A stretch of 64,000 bases of DNA from Streptomyces violaceusniger Tu 4113 (GTDB taxonomy: Bacteria > Actinomycetota > Actinomycetes > Streptomycetales > Streptomycetaceae), in contig NC_015957.1 of NCBI RefSeq assembly GCF_000147815.2, forward strand, positions 8,618,001-8,682,000, written 5' to 3'. The notes beneath the pieces are model-generated. The model was given only the letters and a program-made list of their open reading frames with translations, was not told where the DNA came from and searched no databases. The position numbers and the translations under genes were made by a program. Shown here one piece after another: positions 16,180 through 24,584 of this stretch. How positions within the stretch are numbered: the first letter of the stretch is position 1; the number at the start of each line of letters is the position of its first letter.

Positions 16180-17904
16180 ATGGCCCCCGGACATCACCAC
16201 CCTCATGATGAACACGCGGTGCACAGCCTTCCCCCGGCTCTCGACCCGTCCGTACGGGACGAGGAGCTGACCCCCGACCAGCTCTCCCGGCGCTCGATGC
16301 TGCGCCGCGCGGGCCTGCTGGGCGCGGGGCTCGGTGCGGTGAGCGTGCTGGACGGCGGCGCCACGCGCGCCGTCGCGGCGACCCGCGCGGCGCCCGGCTC
16401 CCGGCAGCACGGCGGCGGCTATCTGTGGCTGGCCGGGGACCATCACATCCACACCCAGTACAGCAACGACGGCAAGTACCGGGTCATCGACCAGGTGCGG
16501 CAGGGTGCCCGGCACGGCCTGGACTGGATGGTGATCACCGACCACGGGAACATCACCCACGCCCGGATCGGGGTCGAGAAGGTCAACCCCGACATCCGCG
16601 AGGCGCGCGAGACCCACCGGGACGCACTCGTCTTCCAGGGGCTGGAGTGGAACATCCCCGGCGCCGAACACGGCACGGTCTTCGTCCACCCCGGCCGTGA
16701 CGAGGTGGCGGTGCTCAAGGAGTTCGAGACCTCCTTCGACGGGTCGGTCAAGAACGCCGGCGACTCCACCCCGCGGAACGAGGCCCTGGCCATCGCCGGT
16801 CTTGACTTCCTCTCCGACGCGGTGCGCCGACGGCGCGTCAAGGCCGCGCTGATGCTCGCCAACCACCCCGCCCGCAAGGGCCTCGACTCCCCGCACGAGA
16901 TCCGCGGCTGGCGGGACGCCCAGCCGCACATCGCCGTCGGCATGGAGGGCGCGCCGGGCCACCAGGCCGCCGGGATCCCGGCCTCCGCACACGGCCCGGG
17001 CGGTGCGCGCGGGCTGTACGAGAACGCCCCCGGCCCCCAGTCCTTCACCGCGTACCCGGCCGAGTCGTACCGCACCTGGGGCGGCTTCGACTGGATGACG
17101 GCGACGGTGGGCGGGCTGTGGGACAGCCTGCTCGCCGAGGGCAAGCCGTGGTGGATCACCGCCAACTCCGACTCCCACAACGTCTACGCCGACACCGCGA
17201 TGCGCCGCCCCGGCAGCGACTACGAGACCAACGGGCGGCAGGACGACCCGGTGTACCGGGGCGGGCTCGACCTGGAGGAGAACGACTACTGGCCGGGCCA
17301 GTACAGCCGCACCCATGTGGGGGCCGAGGACTTCTCGTACGCCGCCGTCATGGACGGCATCCGGGCGGGCCGGGTCTGGGTGGACCACGGCGGCCTGATC
17401 AGCGGCCTCGACGCGCGGCTCAGCGGCGGTGGGAGTGGCGGCGAACGTCGCAGCGGGAGCGGCGGCGGGGGCCGCTCGGTCACCCTCGGCGGCACTCTGC
17501 AGGTGGAGCGGGGCACCCGGGTGCGGCTCGATATGGACATCGCCCTGGCGAACGGTCCCAACTGGGCCGGTTTCATACCCACGTTGGCACGTGTGGACGT
17601 CATTCAGGGCGAGGTCACGGGGGCGGTGGGCGACCGCGACACGTTCACGACGCCGCGCACCCGCGTGGTGAAGTCGTTCGAGATCAGCCGCACGTCGGGG
17701 TCGGTGCGGCTCTCCTACGACCTCGGCGCCGTGGACCGTCCGCTGTACGTACGGCTGCGCGGGACCGACGGCAACCGGGCGGCGGTGGGCGCGCGGGGCG
17801 CGGCGGTGGATCCGCACGGCCCGGCGATGGATGTGCCGGGCGATGCGGATCCCTGGCGCGATCTGTGGTTCTACGCCAACCCCATGTGGGTGCTGCCCTC
17901 CTGA
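16180..17904 (+). CDS. Secreted PHP-domain phosphoesterase
   Basis: Protein of 574 residues exported by the Tat route (SRRSMLRRAGLLGAGLGAVSVL at about 37-58). The PHP metal-site motifs are all visible: DHHIHTQYS, VITDHGNITH, FQGLEWNIPGAEHG, ALMLANHPARKG and ITANSDSHNVY. The last 170 residues form a beta-rich domain with a Gly/Ser linker (GGGSGGERRSGSGGGG). ATG 16180 follows an upstream GTG at 16138, which would add 14 residues and is less likely because it lacks a ribosome site. It is divergent from the EEP enzyme, so two secreted phosphoesterases share one 90-base promoter gap. Substrate unknown; phosphate scavenging is plausible. Confidence 0.85.
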   Translation: MAPGHHHPHDEHAVHSLPPALDPSVRDEELTPDQLSRRSMLRRAGLLGAGLGAVSVLDGGATRAVAATRAAPGSRQHGGGYLWLAGDHHIHTQYSNDGKYRVIDQVRQGARHGLDWMVITDHGNITHARIGVEKVNPDIREARETHRDALVFQGLEWNIPGAEHGTVFVHPGRDEVAVLKEFETSFDGSVKNAGDSTPRNEALAIAGLDFLSDAVRRRRVKAALMLANHPARKGLDSPHEIRGWRDAQPHIAVGMEGAPGHQAAGIPASAHGPGGARGLYENAPGPQSFTAYPAESYRTWGGFDWMTATVGGLWDSLLAEGKPWWITANSDSHNVYADTAMRRPGSDYETNGRQDDPVYRGGLDLEENDYWPGQYSRTHVGAEDFSYAAVMDGIRAGRVWVDHGGLISGLDARLSGGGSGGERRSGSGGGGRSVTLGGTLQVERGTRVRLDMDIALANGPNWAGFIPTLARVDVIQGEVTGAVGDRDTFTTPRTRVVKSFEISRTSGSVRLSYDLGAVDRPLYVRLRGTDGNRAAVGARGAAVDPHGPAMDVPGDADPWRDLWFYANPMWVLPS

Positions 17905-17981
17905 CGACGGAGCCGGGTGCGTCCGCTCTGACGACGGGGCCGGGTGCATCCGTCCTGACGACCGGACCGGGTTCATCCGCG
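17901..17981. repeat. Three tandem 27-bp repeats between convergent genes
   Basis: The unit CTGACGACGGRGCCGGGTGC plus seven bases repeats with an exact 27-bp period at 17901, 17928 and 17955. The first unit contains the PHP stop codon and the last ends at the pectate lyase stop. Confidence 0.8.
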
Positions 17982-17983
17982 CC

Positions 17984-19114
17984 TCAGAGCTTGCCCGCGC
18001 CCGCCTGGGCGGTGACGCTCGCCACGACGGAGGACGCCGGTTCCGCCGTGTACGCGTACGGCGGGGTGGTGAAGCCGCCGGTCTGGGACACCTCCGTGGC
18101 CGCCCCGCCCAGGTCGTTGCCGCGCAGCACCGCATAGCCGTCGATGTCGCTGTCCCGGCTGGTGGTCACGGCCACCTCGGTGTCGCGGAAGACGTTGTTC
18201 TCCACCAGCGTCTGCGCGCCCATCCGGGAGTGCACACCGGTTTCCGCGCCCTGCACGTAGTTGTCGTAGAAGTGGCCGGTGCCGAAGCGCAGGCTGGGGA
18301 TGCGGGAGTAGACGTTCGCGAACCAGTTGTGGTGGTACGTCACCTTGAGGTGGCCGGTGTCCTCGCTCGCGTTGTTGTCGCTGTGGCCTACCAGGCTGCC
18401 CTTGAAGTGGTCGGCGAATCTGTTCCAGGAGACGGTGATGTTGTCGGAGCCGTGGCTGATGTCCAGCAGACCGTCGTAGTAGTCCTTGTCGTGGTCGCGG
18501 TCGGCCGAGAGGGTGTTGTGGTCGATCCACACCCTCGTGGACTTCTGCACGGTGATGGCGTCGGACGGCTTCCGGGGCTTGCCGAGGTTGAGGTTGCGGA
18601 CGATGACGTTCGTCGCCTCCTTCAGCCGCAGTCCGCCGCCGGTGAAGCCGGAGCCCGAACCCACGCCCAGCACGGTGGTGTTGGAGCCGATGTCCACCTG
18701 GCCGGTGAGGGAGAACAGCCCCGAGACCTTGACCACCTTGGCCTTGTCGCCGGTGACGGCGGTCTTGAAGGCATCCAGGGAGATCACGGTGGTGGCGGTG
18801 GCGTTTCCACCGCCCGTGGTGCCGGCGCCGAAGCCGATGGGGGTGGTCTCGACGGCGAGACGCGCGGCGGTGGCGGAGCCCGCGGCGGCGGTGCGTGTGC
18901 TCTCGGAGCGTGCGGAGTCGGTCGAGTCCGCGTCATGGGCGGAGACCGTGGAGAGGCCGCCGAGGGCGAGCGCCGCGGTGACGCCCGCGGCGACCGCGGT
19001 CAGCCGGCGCCGGTTGCGGGCGGTGACAGGAGTACTCAAGGCGCTGGTGGCACGGGTGGCGTCGGTGACGTCACCGATGTTGTCCGTGGTGCCGTGGTCG
19101 TGCGTCGAGCGCAT
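17984..19114 (-). CDS. Secreted pectate lyase (PL1 family)
   Basis: Protein of 376 residues predicted to cleave polygalacturonate by beta-elimination outside the cell. A 44-residue basic leader precedes the hydrophobic signal (RRRLTAVAAGVTAALALGGL). The right-handed beta-helix shows the PL1 hallmarks: VWIDHNTLSADRDHDKDYYDGLLDISHGSDNITVSWNRF with calcium-site acids, and YHHNWFANVYSRIPSLRFG with the catalytic Arg region. GAGAGGA lies seven bases before ATG 19114. The unusually long pre-signal N-region could mean a downstream start, but none has a better ribosome site. The upstream region has a LacI-like operator. Confidence 0.92.
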   Translation of the reverse strand: MRSTHDHGTTDNIGDVTDATRATSALSTPVTARNRRRLTAVAAGVTAALALGGLSTVSAHDADSTDSARSESTRTAAAGSATAARLAVETTPIGFGAGTTGGGNATATTVISLDAFKTAVTGDKAKVVKVSGLFSLTGQVDIGSNTTVLGVGSGSGFTGGGLRLKEATNVIVRNLNLGKPRKPSDAITVQKSTRVWIDHNTLSADRDHDKDYYDGLLDISHGSDNITVSWNRFADHFKGSLVGHSDNNASEDTGHLKVTYHHNWFANVYSRIPSLRFGTGHFYDNYVQGAETGVHSRMGAQTLVENNVFRDTEVAVTTSRDSDIDGYAVLRGNDLGGAATEVSQTGGFTTPPYAYTAEPASSVVASVTAQAGAGKL

Positions 19115-19436
19115 GGGGGAGTCCTCTCATTCGGAGGATCTCCACACGGGAGGGGTAATCGCTTGCGGGATGAGCGCGGCTGAGCGGGCAAGCACGCTGA
19201 TCACAAAGGCCGGTGGAGATCGCCAAAGGTGCGGCTCTGACGGGTACGGGGCCCTGACGCCGGGCGGTGCGGTCAAGACCGCCCCGGCGGACAGCAGCCA
19301 TCCCGGAAGAAGCTAGTAAGCGCTTGTGACACTGTCAACACCCCTTACCGGCAACGGAGTTGGCCATAAGCAGAGTTGACGGGGACGGACTTTGCAGAAT
19401 CCACAGGCGTCCCACAGTTACCGCCCCTACCTTTCC
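19115..19436. promoter_or_regulatory. Divergent control region between pectate lyase and dioxygenase, with an AAGCGCTT palindrome
   Basis: No gene fits here. AAGCGCTT (19318-19325), in the context TAAGCGCTTGTGACACTGTC, resembles the core of LacI-family operators that control polysaccharide genes in actinomycetes, and a half-like AATCGCTTGCGG lies near 19157. The TTGTGAC and TGTCAAC steps could contribute to promoters in either direction. Confidence 0.45.
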
Positions 19437-20228
19437 ATGCTCATGACAGATCTCTCCTCCGCCCCCATGGGGCGCCGACGCGTACTGGTCGCCGGAAGCG
19501 CGGCCGCCGCGGCCATCGGAATCGGCGCGGGCACAGCCGCCGCCCGCCCCGAGACGGCCTCCACGGCCACCAGAAACACCGGTGCCGCAGCGGCCCGCGA
19601 CGCCGCCGCCATCTGCACGCTCACCAAGGAGCTCACCGAGGGCCCGTACTACCTCGACCACGCCCTCGTCCGCGCCAACGTCACCGAGGACAAGAAGGGA
19701 GTCCCGCTCCAGCTCGCCCTCACCGTCGTGGACACCGCCACCTGCGCACCGCTCAACAAGGCGCTGGCGGAGATCTGGTACTGCGACGCGCTCGGCGAGT
19801 ACTCCGGCTTCGTCGGCAACAACGGCCACCAGGAGCCGGACAACGGCAAGTTCCTGCGCGGTGCCGTGCTCACCGGCACCGACGGGGTGGCCAACCTCAC
19901 CGGCATCTATCCCGGCTGGTACCGCGGCCGCTGCATCCATGTCCACCTCAAGGTGCACACGGACGTCACGCTCACCTCGGACGGCTCGTTCACCGGCGGC
20001 AACGAGATCCACACCGGACAGCTCTTCTTCGACGAGAAGATCACCGAGGCGGTGGCCAAGCTCTCCCCGTACTCCACCAACACCGTCCCCCGCACTCCCC
20101 TGTCCGCCGACGGCATCTACGGCAACGGCGGCACCGCCGCCGGGCTGCTCACCGTGACGGCGCTGGGCAGCACCCCGTCCGCCGGTTACCGCGGCACGCT
20201 CACGGTCGGCGTCGACCCGGACGCCTGA
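19437..20228 (+). CDS. Secreted intradiol ring-cleavage dioxygenase-like protein
   Basis: Protein of 263 residues related to protocatechuate 3,4-dioxygenase beta chains and exported by the Tat route (GRRRVLVAGSAAAAAIG). Iron-ligand regions are recognisable: GPYYLDHALVRANVTEDKKG at the start of the domain, EYSGF, and YPGWYRGRCIHVHLKV containing Tyr, His and His ligands. ATG 19437 or 19443 may be the start; neither has a clear ribosome site. Secreted intradiol enzymes of this type act on aromatic compounds such as lignin- or plant-derived catechols, which suits its place beside pectate lyase and arabinofuranosidase. Confidence 0.88.
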   Translation: MLMTDLSSAPMGRRRVLVAGSAAAAAIGIGAGTAAARPETASTATRNTGAAAARDAAAICTLTKELTEGPYYLDHALVRANVTEDKKGVPLQLALTVVDTATCAPLNKALAEIWYCDALGEYSGFVGNNGHQEPDNGKFLRGAVLTGTDGVANLTGIYPGWYRGRCIHVHLKVHTDVTLTSDGSFTGGNEIHTGQLFFDEKITEAVAKLSPYSTNTVPRTPLSADGIYGNGGTAAGLLTVTALGSTPSAGYRGTLTVGVDPDA

Positions 20229-20243
20229 CCCGACTCCCCGTCC

Positions 20244-20270
20244 GCCCCGCCCGGCATCCCCGGGCGGGGC
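20244..20270. terminator. Bidirectional terminator hairpin
   Basis: GCCCCGCCCGG (20244-20254) pairs perfectly with CCGGGCGGGGC (20260-20270) around a five-base loop, between the convergent dioxygenase and arabinofuranosidase stops. Confidence 0.8.
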
Positions 20271-20300
20271 CCTTCCCGGACCTCGTCCGTGCCCAGGCGC

Positions 20301-21827
20301 TCAGGCCAGGCGGATGACGTTCCAGGACATCGGCTCGAGCGTGGTGCGCAGGGCGCCGTCCGCGAGCGCCGTGCCCTCGCCGGGGTGCGGGGTGACGCGC
20401 TCGGGGTCCGTGAGGGTGTTGCGGGCCTCGGGGTCGGCGTCGGCGAGGACGGTGTGCTCGACCACGCGGGTCACCGGCAGGGCGTGCAAGGCGATCTCCA
20501 GCGGGAGGGGGCGGTGCTGGTCGCGGTTGACCGCGAAGACCGTCACCGCGCCGGTGGACTCGTCGAGGACGGCGGTGGCGTGCAGCAGCGGGACCTCGCC
20601 GTAGACGGCCGTCTCGTACGCCGGGCTGTCCACGTTGACCTGCAGCACCCTCCCCCGCCCATGGGCCGATGCCTGCGCGAAGGGGTAGAAGGTGGTCTGC
20701 CGCCAGGCGGGGCCGCCGGGTTCGGTCATGATCGGGGCGATGACGTTGACCAGTTGGGCGAGGCAGGCGACGGTGACGCGGTCGGCGTGGCGAAGCAGGG
20801 CGATCAGCAGCGAGCCGACCACGACGGCGTCGGTGACGGAGTAGTTGTCCTCCAGGAGGCGCGGGGCCTCCTCCCAGTTGAGCGGCTCGGCGTTGTGGTA
20901 GTGGGTCTGGTACCAGACGTTCCACTCGTCGAAGGAGAGGTTGATCTTCTTCTTCGACTTCAGCCGGGCGCCGATGTGATCGCAGGTGGCCACGACGTTC
21001 TCGATGAAGGACTCCATGTCCACGGCCGAGGCGAGGAAGGAGCCGCGGTCGCCGTCGCGCTCCTCGTAGTAGGCGTGCAGGGAGATGTGGTCCACGAGGT
21101 CGTAGGTCTCCTGCAGGACCGTCGCCTCCCAGGTGGCGAACGTCGGCATCGACTGGTTGGAACTGCCGCAGGCCACGAGCTCCACGTCCGGGTCGATCTG
21201 CCGCATCGCGCGGGCGGTCTCGGCGGCGAGCCGTCCGTACTCCTCGGCCGTCTTGTGCCCGGTCTGCCAGGGGCCGTCCATCTCATTGCCCAGACACCAC
21301 AGCCCGATGCCGTACGGATCCTTGTCACCGTGGCCGATCCGGAGGTCGGCGAGGGCGGTGCCGGACGGATGGTTCGCGTACTCCTGCAGCTCAAGAGCCT
21401 CCGCGACACCACGTGTGCCGAGGTTGAGCGCCATCATGGGCTCGCCGTCGACCTTGCGGACGAAGTCGATGTACTCGGAGAGACCGAACCGATTGGTCTC
21501 CGTGGAACGCCACGCGAGATCGAGCCGGCGCGGCCGCGACTCGACCGGCCCGACGCCGTCCTCCCACTTGTAGCCGGAGACGAAGTTGCCACCGGGATAC
21601 CGGATCACGCTGACGCCCAGCTCGCGGATCAGCGCGAGGACGTCTGTCCGCAGCCCGGCCTCATCGGCGGCCGGGTGGCCCGGCTCATGGATGCCGGTGT
21701 AGACGCAACGGCCGAGATGCTCGACGAACGAGCCGAAGAGGCGTGGGTTGACCTCGCCGACGGCGAAGGCGGGGTCGAGGGTGAACCGGGCGGAGGCGGG
21801 GGCGGAAGCGGAAGGGATCTGCGGCAT
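20301..21827 (-). CDS. Alpha-L-arabinofuranosidase (GH51)
   Basis: Enzyme of 508 residues that releases arabinose from arabinoxylan or arabinan side chains. It has no signal peptide, so it is cytoplasmic and acts on imported oligosaccharides. The GH51 barrel shows PRLFGSFVEHLGRCVYTGIHEPGH, RYPGGNFVSGYKWEDGVGP, the acid/base Glu in LWCLGNEMDGPW and the nucleophile Glu in SFDEWNVWYQ, followed by the C-terminal beta domain. The length is full. A palindrome and repeated CGCGGTTT upstream probably mark its operator. Confidence 0.95.
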   Translation of the reverse strand: MPQIPSASAPASARFTLDPAFAVGEVNPRLFGSFVEHLGRCVYTGIHEPGHPAADEAGLRTDVLALIRELGVSVIRYPGGNFVSGYKWEDGVGPVESRPRRLDLAWRSTETNRFGLSEYIDFVRKVDGEPMMALNLGTRGVAEALELQEYANHPSGTALADLRIGHGDKDPYGIGLWCLGNEMDGPWQTGHKTAEEYGRLAAETARAMRQIDPDVELVACGSSNQSMPTFATWEATVLQETYDLVDHISLHAYYEERDGDRGSFLASAVDMESFIENVVATCDHIGARLKSKKKINLSFDEWNVWYQTHYHNAEPLNWEEAPRLLEDNYSVTDAVVVGSLLIALLRHADRVTVACLAQLVNVIAPIMTEPGGPAWRQTTFYPFAQASAHGRGRVLQVNVDSPAYETAVYGEVPLLHATAVLDESTGAVTVFAVNRDQHRPLPLEIALHALPVTRVVEHTVLADADPEARNTLTDPERVTPHPGEGTALADGALRTTLEPMSWNVIRLA

Positions 21828-21849
21828 GGCGGCCCATCTCTTCGGGTGC

Positions 21850-21895
21850 CGCGACTACGCGACGTCGCGGTTTCGCGGTTTCGCGGCTATTCGGC
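21850..21895. promoter_or_regulatory. Palindrome and direct repeats upstream of the arabinofuranosidase gene
   Basis: The 12-bp palindrome CGCGACGTCGCG (21858-21869) is followed by GTTTCGCGGTTTCGCGG, two direct 8-base steps. The site lies 30-40 bases before the GH51 start codon on the minus strand and is a likely repressor site, perhaps for a LacI-type sugar regulator. Confidence 0.45.
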
Positions 21896-21952
21896 ATGTC
21901 GACCAGCGCTCGTTTCTTCGAACGCGACCGTAAGATCTCGCCGCCACGTGCG

Positions 21953-22492
21953 TCAATGGCGGGGCGGGGGTGCGTTGTTTGGAGTGCGCGACTCGGTTGG
22001 GCGCGGATTCGCTACCGGTGCCGGAGGCGTAGGGTTCTGGGCCGTCTCCCCATGCAGGATGCTGACGCCTGCTGATCGCAGGTCTGCGATGTTGCGCCGG
22101 CAGGCGGGGGATGCGGCCAATGCTGCGTTGATGAACGGGAGCACGGCTACGGGGATGCCTAGCCCGATGGGCTCTGCGAGGATGCCTAGCGCATAGGTGT
22201 CGCTGATGCCCAGTGCTGCATTTCTTGATGGTAGGTAACGGGGGCGACGTTGATCGCATCCGCCTGCGGGACTGAGCGGGTGCCGTCGCCGGGTTGTCGG
22301 TATTCGCTGCGGATGGGGCGTCCGGTCTGGGCTTCGAGCCCTGAGCCATCTACGAAGGTTCGTCCCGCTGGGGTTGTGATGATCTACACGCCCCAGGACC
22401 GGTACCGGACTTGCCGGACGAGCTTGCCCACGTGTTCGGGTCCGGCAGCGCAGACGATGACGTAGAGGGTCCGTGGGGGGCGGTGTGGTCAT
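21953..22492 (-). pseudogene. Flavoprotein (phosphopantothenoylcysteine decarboxylase-like) pseudogene
   Basis: On the minus strand three frames together give LYVIVCAAGPEHVGKLVRQV (about 22465-22400), an in-frame TAG near 22382, ATTP-like IITTPAGRTF, LEAQTGRPIRSEYRQPGDG..QADAINVAPVT, then after a frameshift near 22225 GISDTYALGILAEPIGLGIPVAVLPFINAAL. This order matches HFCD-type flavoproteins (ribose/flavin-binding APxT region, then the LPFxNxAL motif). At least one stop and two frame changes make it non-functional. It flanks decayed IS sequences. Confidence 0.65.
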
Positions 22493-22800
22493 GGGCGGGC
22501 TCCGACTCGGACGGCCACCTCGGGCAGGCCCCGCAGCTCACCGGGTACGTCCTGGTGGTGGATTCGTCCGACCAGTGGATGTCTTCGAGGGCGCGATCCT
22601 CGGCAGTGCGCAGGGCGGCGTATGCCTAGGGGTATTTGTTCCAGTGCTCGCAGGCCCTGGCGACGTCTACCCAGAGGATTGCCCGGGGTTCGCGGCGTCG
22701 ATGGCGTCAATGTCGATCGTTCGGGCGTAGGCGAGTGCTGCTCCGGCGTCACAGAAGATGGTGGACTCGCCGGTCTACTCGTCGACGCGTTTGTCGTTCA
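22480..22800 (-). pseudogene. Decayed gene of unknown function upstream of the flavoprotein remnant
   Basis: Minus-strand frames in succession give STIFCDAGAALAYARTIDID, then after a frame change LWVDVARACEHWNKYP, a stop, and AYAALRTAEDRALEDIHWSDE. Sequence character is protein-like and continuous in sense, so a small gene has decayed by stops and frameshifts. I do not recognise the family. Confidence 0.4.
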
Positions 22801-22989
22801 CCCGCGGCGCCTTCACCTCGACCATCCAGCAGCGAACTGCCGCTTGGTGTGGTGCCGTCCTCGTTGACTACCGTAAGCACGGGCGTGCCCTCCCGGCCGA
22901 CGCGGCAACGTCGGCCTTGCGCGATGACCCATCGATCGATCCATCGGGAAGGTACGCCTCCTTCCGTCAGGAGTGATCCACAGGTACTG

Positions 22990-23165
22990 AGCATTACGCT
23001 CGTCACACCAGGCGCCCCTGGCCCGCAGCACATACACGACGCTGGCGAGCGCCGTTCGGTCTGAAACACGCAGCCGACCCGGATAGCCGCGGCGCCGTTC
23101 GGGAGCGGATGGCAGCAGCGCGGGCACCCGCTCCTACAGGTCGTCAGGAACAAGATCAGCACCCA
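22990..23165 (-). mobile_element. IS5-family transposase N-terminal remnant
   Basis: The minus frame reads VPDDL, a stop, then ERVPALLPSAPERRRGYPGR and ALASVVYVLRARGAWCD, which is the N-terminal domain of IS5-type transposases (PPxPPRRRxPGRxxxxDRxALxGIVYVLRxGxxW). It breaks off afterwards and has an in-frame stop. It is not part of the plus-strand IS5 pieces further right. Confidence 0.6.
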
Positions 23166-23346
23166 CCCCGAATACCCTGCCGACCAAGATCATCGAACAC
23201 AAGACCCGCAGCGAACTCATTCTGAACGATCAGTTAGGCGTGTCCCCAGCACGTACCATGGCTGTTCACAGCGCGGCCAAGGCGTGTCCCAGGCACACCC
23301 GGGACACGCCCATTGCCTTCACTTGCATCGCCGCCGATCGGCGGCC

Positions 23347-23679
23347 TCAGCCCGCCAGCAGCGCCTTCGCGGCCGTGATCACCGGCAGGCCCACCTCGCC
23401 GACCAGCGCCGCGATGCCGGAAATGCGCTGTACCAGGCCGCGCCGGCGCTCCGGAGACATCTCCTCGGCGATCGAGTCAGCCGCCGTGTCCACCTCTGCC
23501 CGGTCGTTCTCATCCAGGTGTGGGCGTAGCTTCTCGATCTCCCGCAGGAGGGCCTCCACCGCAGGCCCTCCTGCGGTCGCGCCGACGGTCTTGCCGCCGG
23601 CCACGATGTCACCGGAACCGGTGTGCTCGGCCTTGCCGATGCTGCCCGAGCCGTACTGCTGAATATGGTCGCCGTTCAT
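23347..23679 (-). CDS. Small protein with N-terminal Gln/Gly/Ser amyloid-like motif
   Basis: Protein of 110 residues. Residues 3-24 hold a motif (GDHIQQYGSGSIGKAEHTGS) that recurs at the C-terminus of the protein encoded just upstream. Residues 25-42 are a Gly-rich linker, and 43-110 form charged amphipathic helices (LLREIEKLRPHLDENDRAEV, then RRRGLVQRISGIAALVGEVG). Its ATG overlaps the upstream stop (23676-23679), so the pair is made together. No enzymatic motif is seen. The layout resembles bacterial small proteins linked to amyloid-type signalling motifs; that role is inferred, not shown. Confidence 0.8.
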   Translation of the reverse strand: MNGDHIQQYGSGSIGKAEHTGSGDIVAGGKTVGATAGGPAVEALLREIEKLRPHLDENDRAEVDTAADSIAEEMSPERRRGLVQRISGIAALVGEVGLPVITAAKALLAG

Positions 23680-24176
23680 GATCCCCCGATGCTCCCGCTG
23701 CCGCTGTGACGGGCCTTGCCGATGCTGCCCGCGCCATACTGCTGGACGAGGTCGCCCTGCACCGCGTGTTCCACGTTGATGATTGTCTGCGCGACGCCAG
23801 GGTTGCCGATCGCGTTGGTGATCTCGTAGATCAGCCGCTGGATCTCCTCCTGCCTCGTGGACCAGATGGCCTCACGCTGGGTGCCGGAGGTGTTGAGGAC
23901 CAGGCCGTAAACCGGGGGCTTCTGCAGGGCGGAGACCAACTTCCAGATCAGAAGCGCCTCGACGGCGAGAAAGACGATTGTTCCCACGGTGCCGGCCACA
24001 GCGGCGAAAATGCCGCCCAGGATCAACCAGCCGATGGTCCGGAGGATGAACTTCTTCCACACGGCGCCCTGGTCGACGGTCAGTCGTCTTTGGCCGACGT
24101 GGGAGATGTTGCGCAGTGGATACGCCTCGCCTCCTACCCACAACACACCCTCATTGATTGTTACTTGGGCCGCCAC
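23676..24176 (-). CDS. DUF6232-like membrane protein with C-terminal shared Gln/Gly/Ser motif
   Basis: Protein of 166 residues. The N-terminal strand-rich part (TINEGVLWVGGEAYPLRNIS) and the later LVLNTSGTQREAIWSTRQEEIQRLIYEITNAI resemble the PH-like DUF6232 family. Between them is a hydrophobic hairpin (IGWLILGGIFAAVAGTVG and TIVFLAVEALLIW), so it sits in the membrane. The tail (about 142-163) has GDLVQQYGAGSIGKARHSGS, matching the start of the next protein. GTG 24176 is chosen because AGGAG lies four bases before it; longer open frame runs into IS sequence. DUF6232 proteins have no established function. Confidence 0.78.
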   Translation of the reverse strand: MAAQVTINEGVLWVGGEAYPLRNISHVGQRRLTVDQGAVWKKFILRTIGWLILGGIFAAVAGTVGTIVFLAVEALLIWKLVSALQKPPVYGLVLNTSGTQREAIWSTRQEEIQRLIYEITNAIGNPGVAQTIINVEHAVQGDLVQQYGAGSIGKARHSGSGSIGGS

Positions 24177-24229
24177 AGGACTCCTGTCTACTACCGGACG
24201 CTGAAGTATGGAGCGTAGCGAAGCCGATG

Positions 24230-24580
24230 CGGACACGCGACGGAAATCGACCCCTTCGCTTCCCGTGGATCCTGCGGCGAGCTGGACTGGTCGCTGTGCG
24301 ATCAACTTGGCGAACATGGAACCCTGAAAAGGGGGGACCTGACGGGTCCGAAGCCCGTGGACCGGGACAAATACGGCCCGAAGATACACTTGATCACCAA
24401 GCAAACTCGCTTGCCCCCGTCCGTCGGAATCTCGGGCGCCAACATGCATGACAGCCAGACCCTGATGCCTCTCGTGAAGGGCATACCGCCGGTACGCTCC
24501 CGCCTGGGACCACGGCGACGCAAGCCTGGCCACGACAAGGGGTACGACTACGCTCACCCGCGGCGCTGGCTGTCAAACGG
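24230..24580 (+). mobile_element. IS5-family transposase internal fragment
   Basis: A continuous plus frame contains LKRGDLTGPKPVDRDKYGPK, IHLITKQTRLPPSVGISGAN and HDSQTLMPLVKGIPPVRSR, ending DKGYDYAHPRRWL. This is the DDE core of an IS5-type transposase (GPxPVDRxKxGxKxHLIT, then DKGYD). Both ends are missing and it runs directly into a second, different IS piece. Confidence 0.7.
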
Positions 24581-24584
24581 TTTA

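Noticed and set aside
16153..18135. 660-residue minus-strand ORF opposite the PHP gene
   Set aside because: His/Pro/Arg/Val antisense shadow without any motif.
17831..19183. 450-residue plus ORF opposite pectate lyase
   Set aside because: Val/Gly antisense frame; the conserved lyase motifs are on the other strand.
20289..22196. 635-residue plus-strand ORF opposite GH51
   Set aside because: Antisense shadow; the catalytic motifs are on the minus strand.
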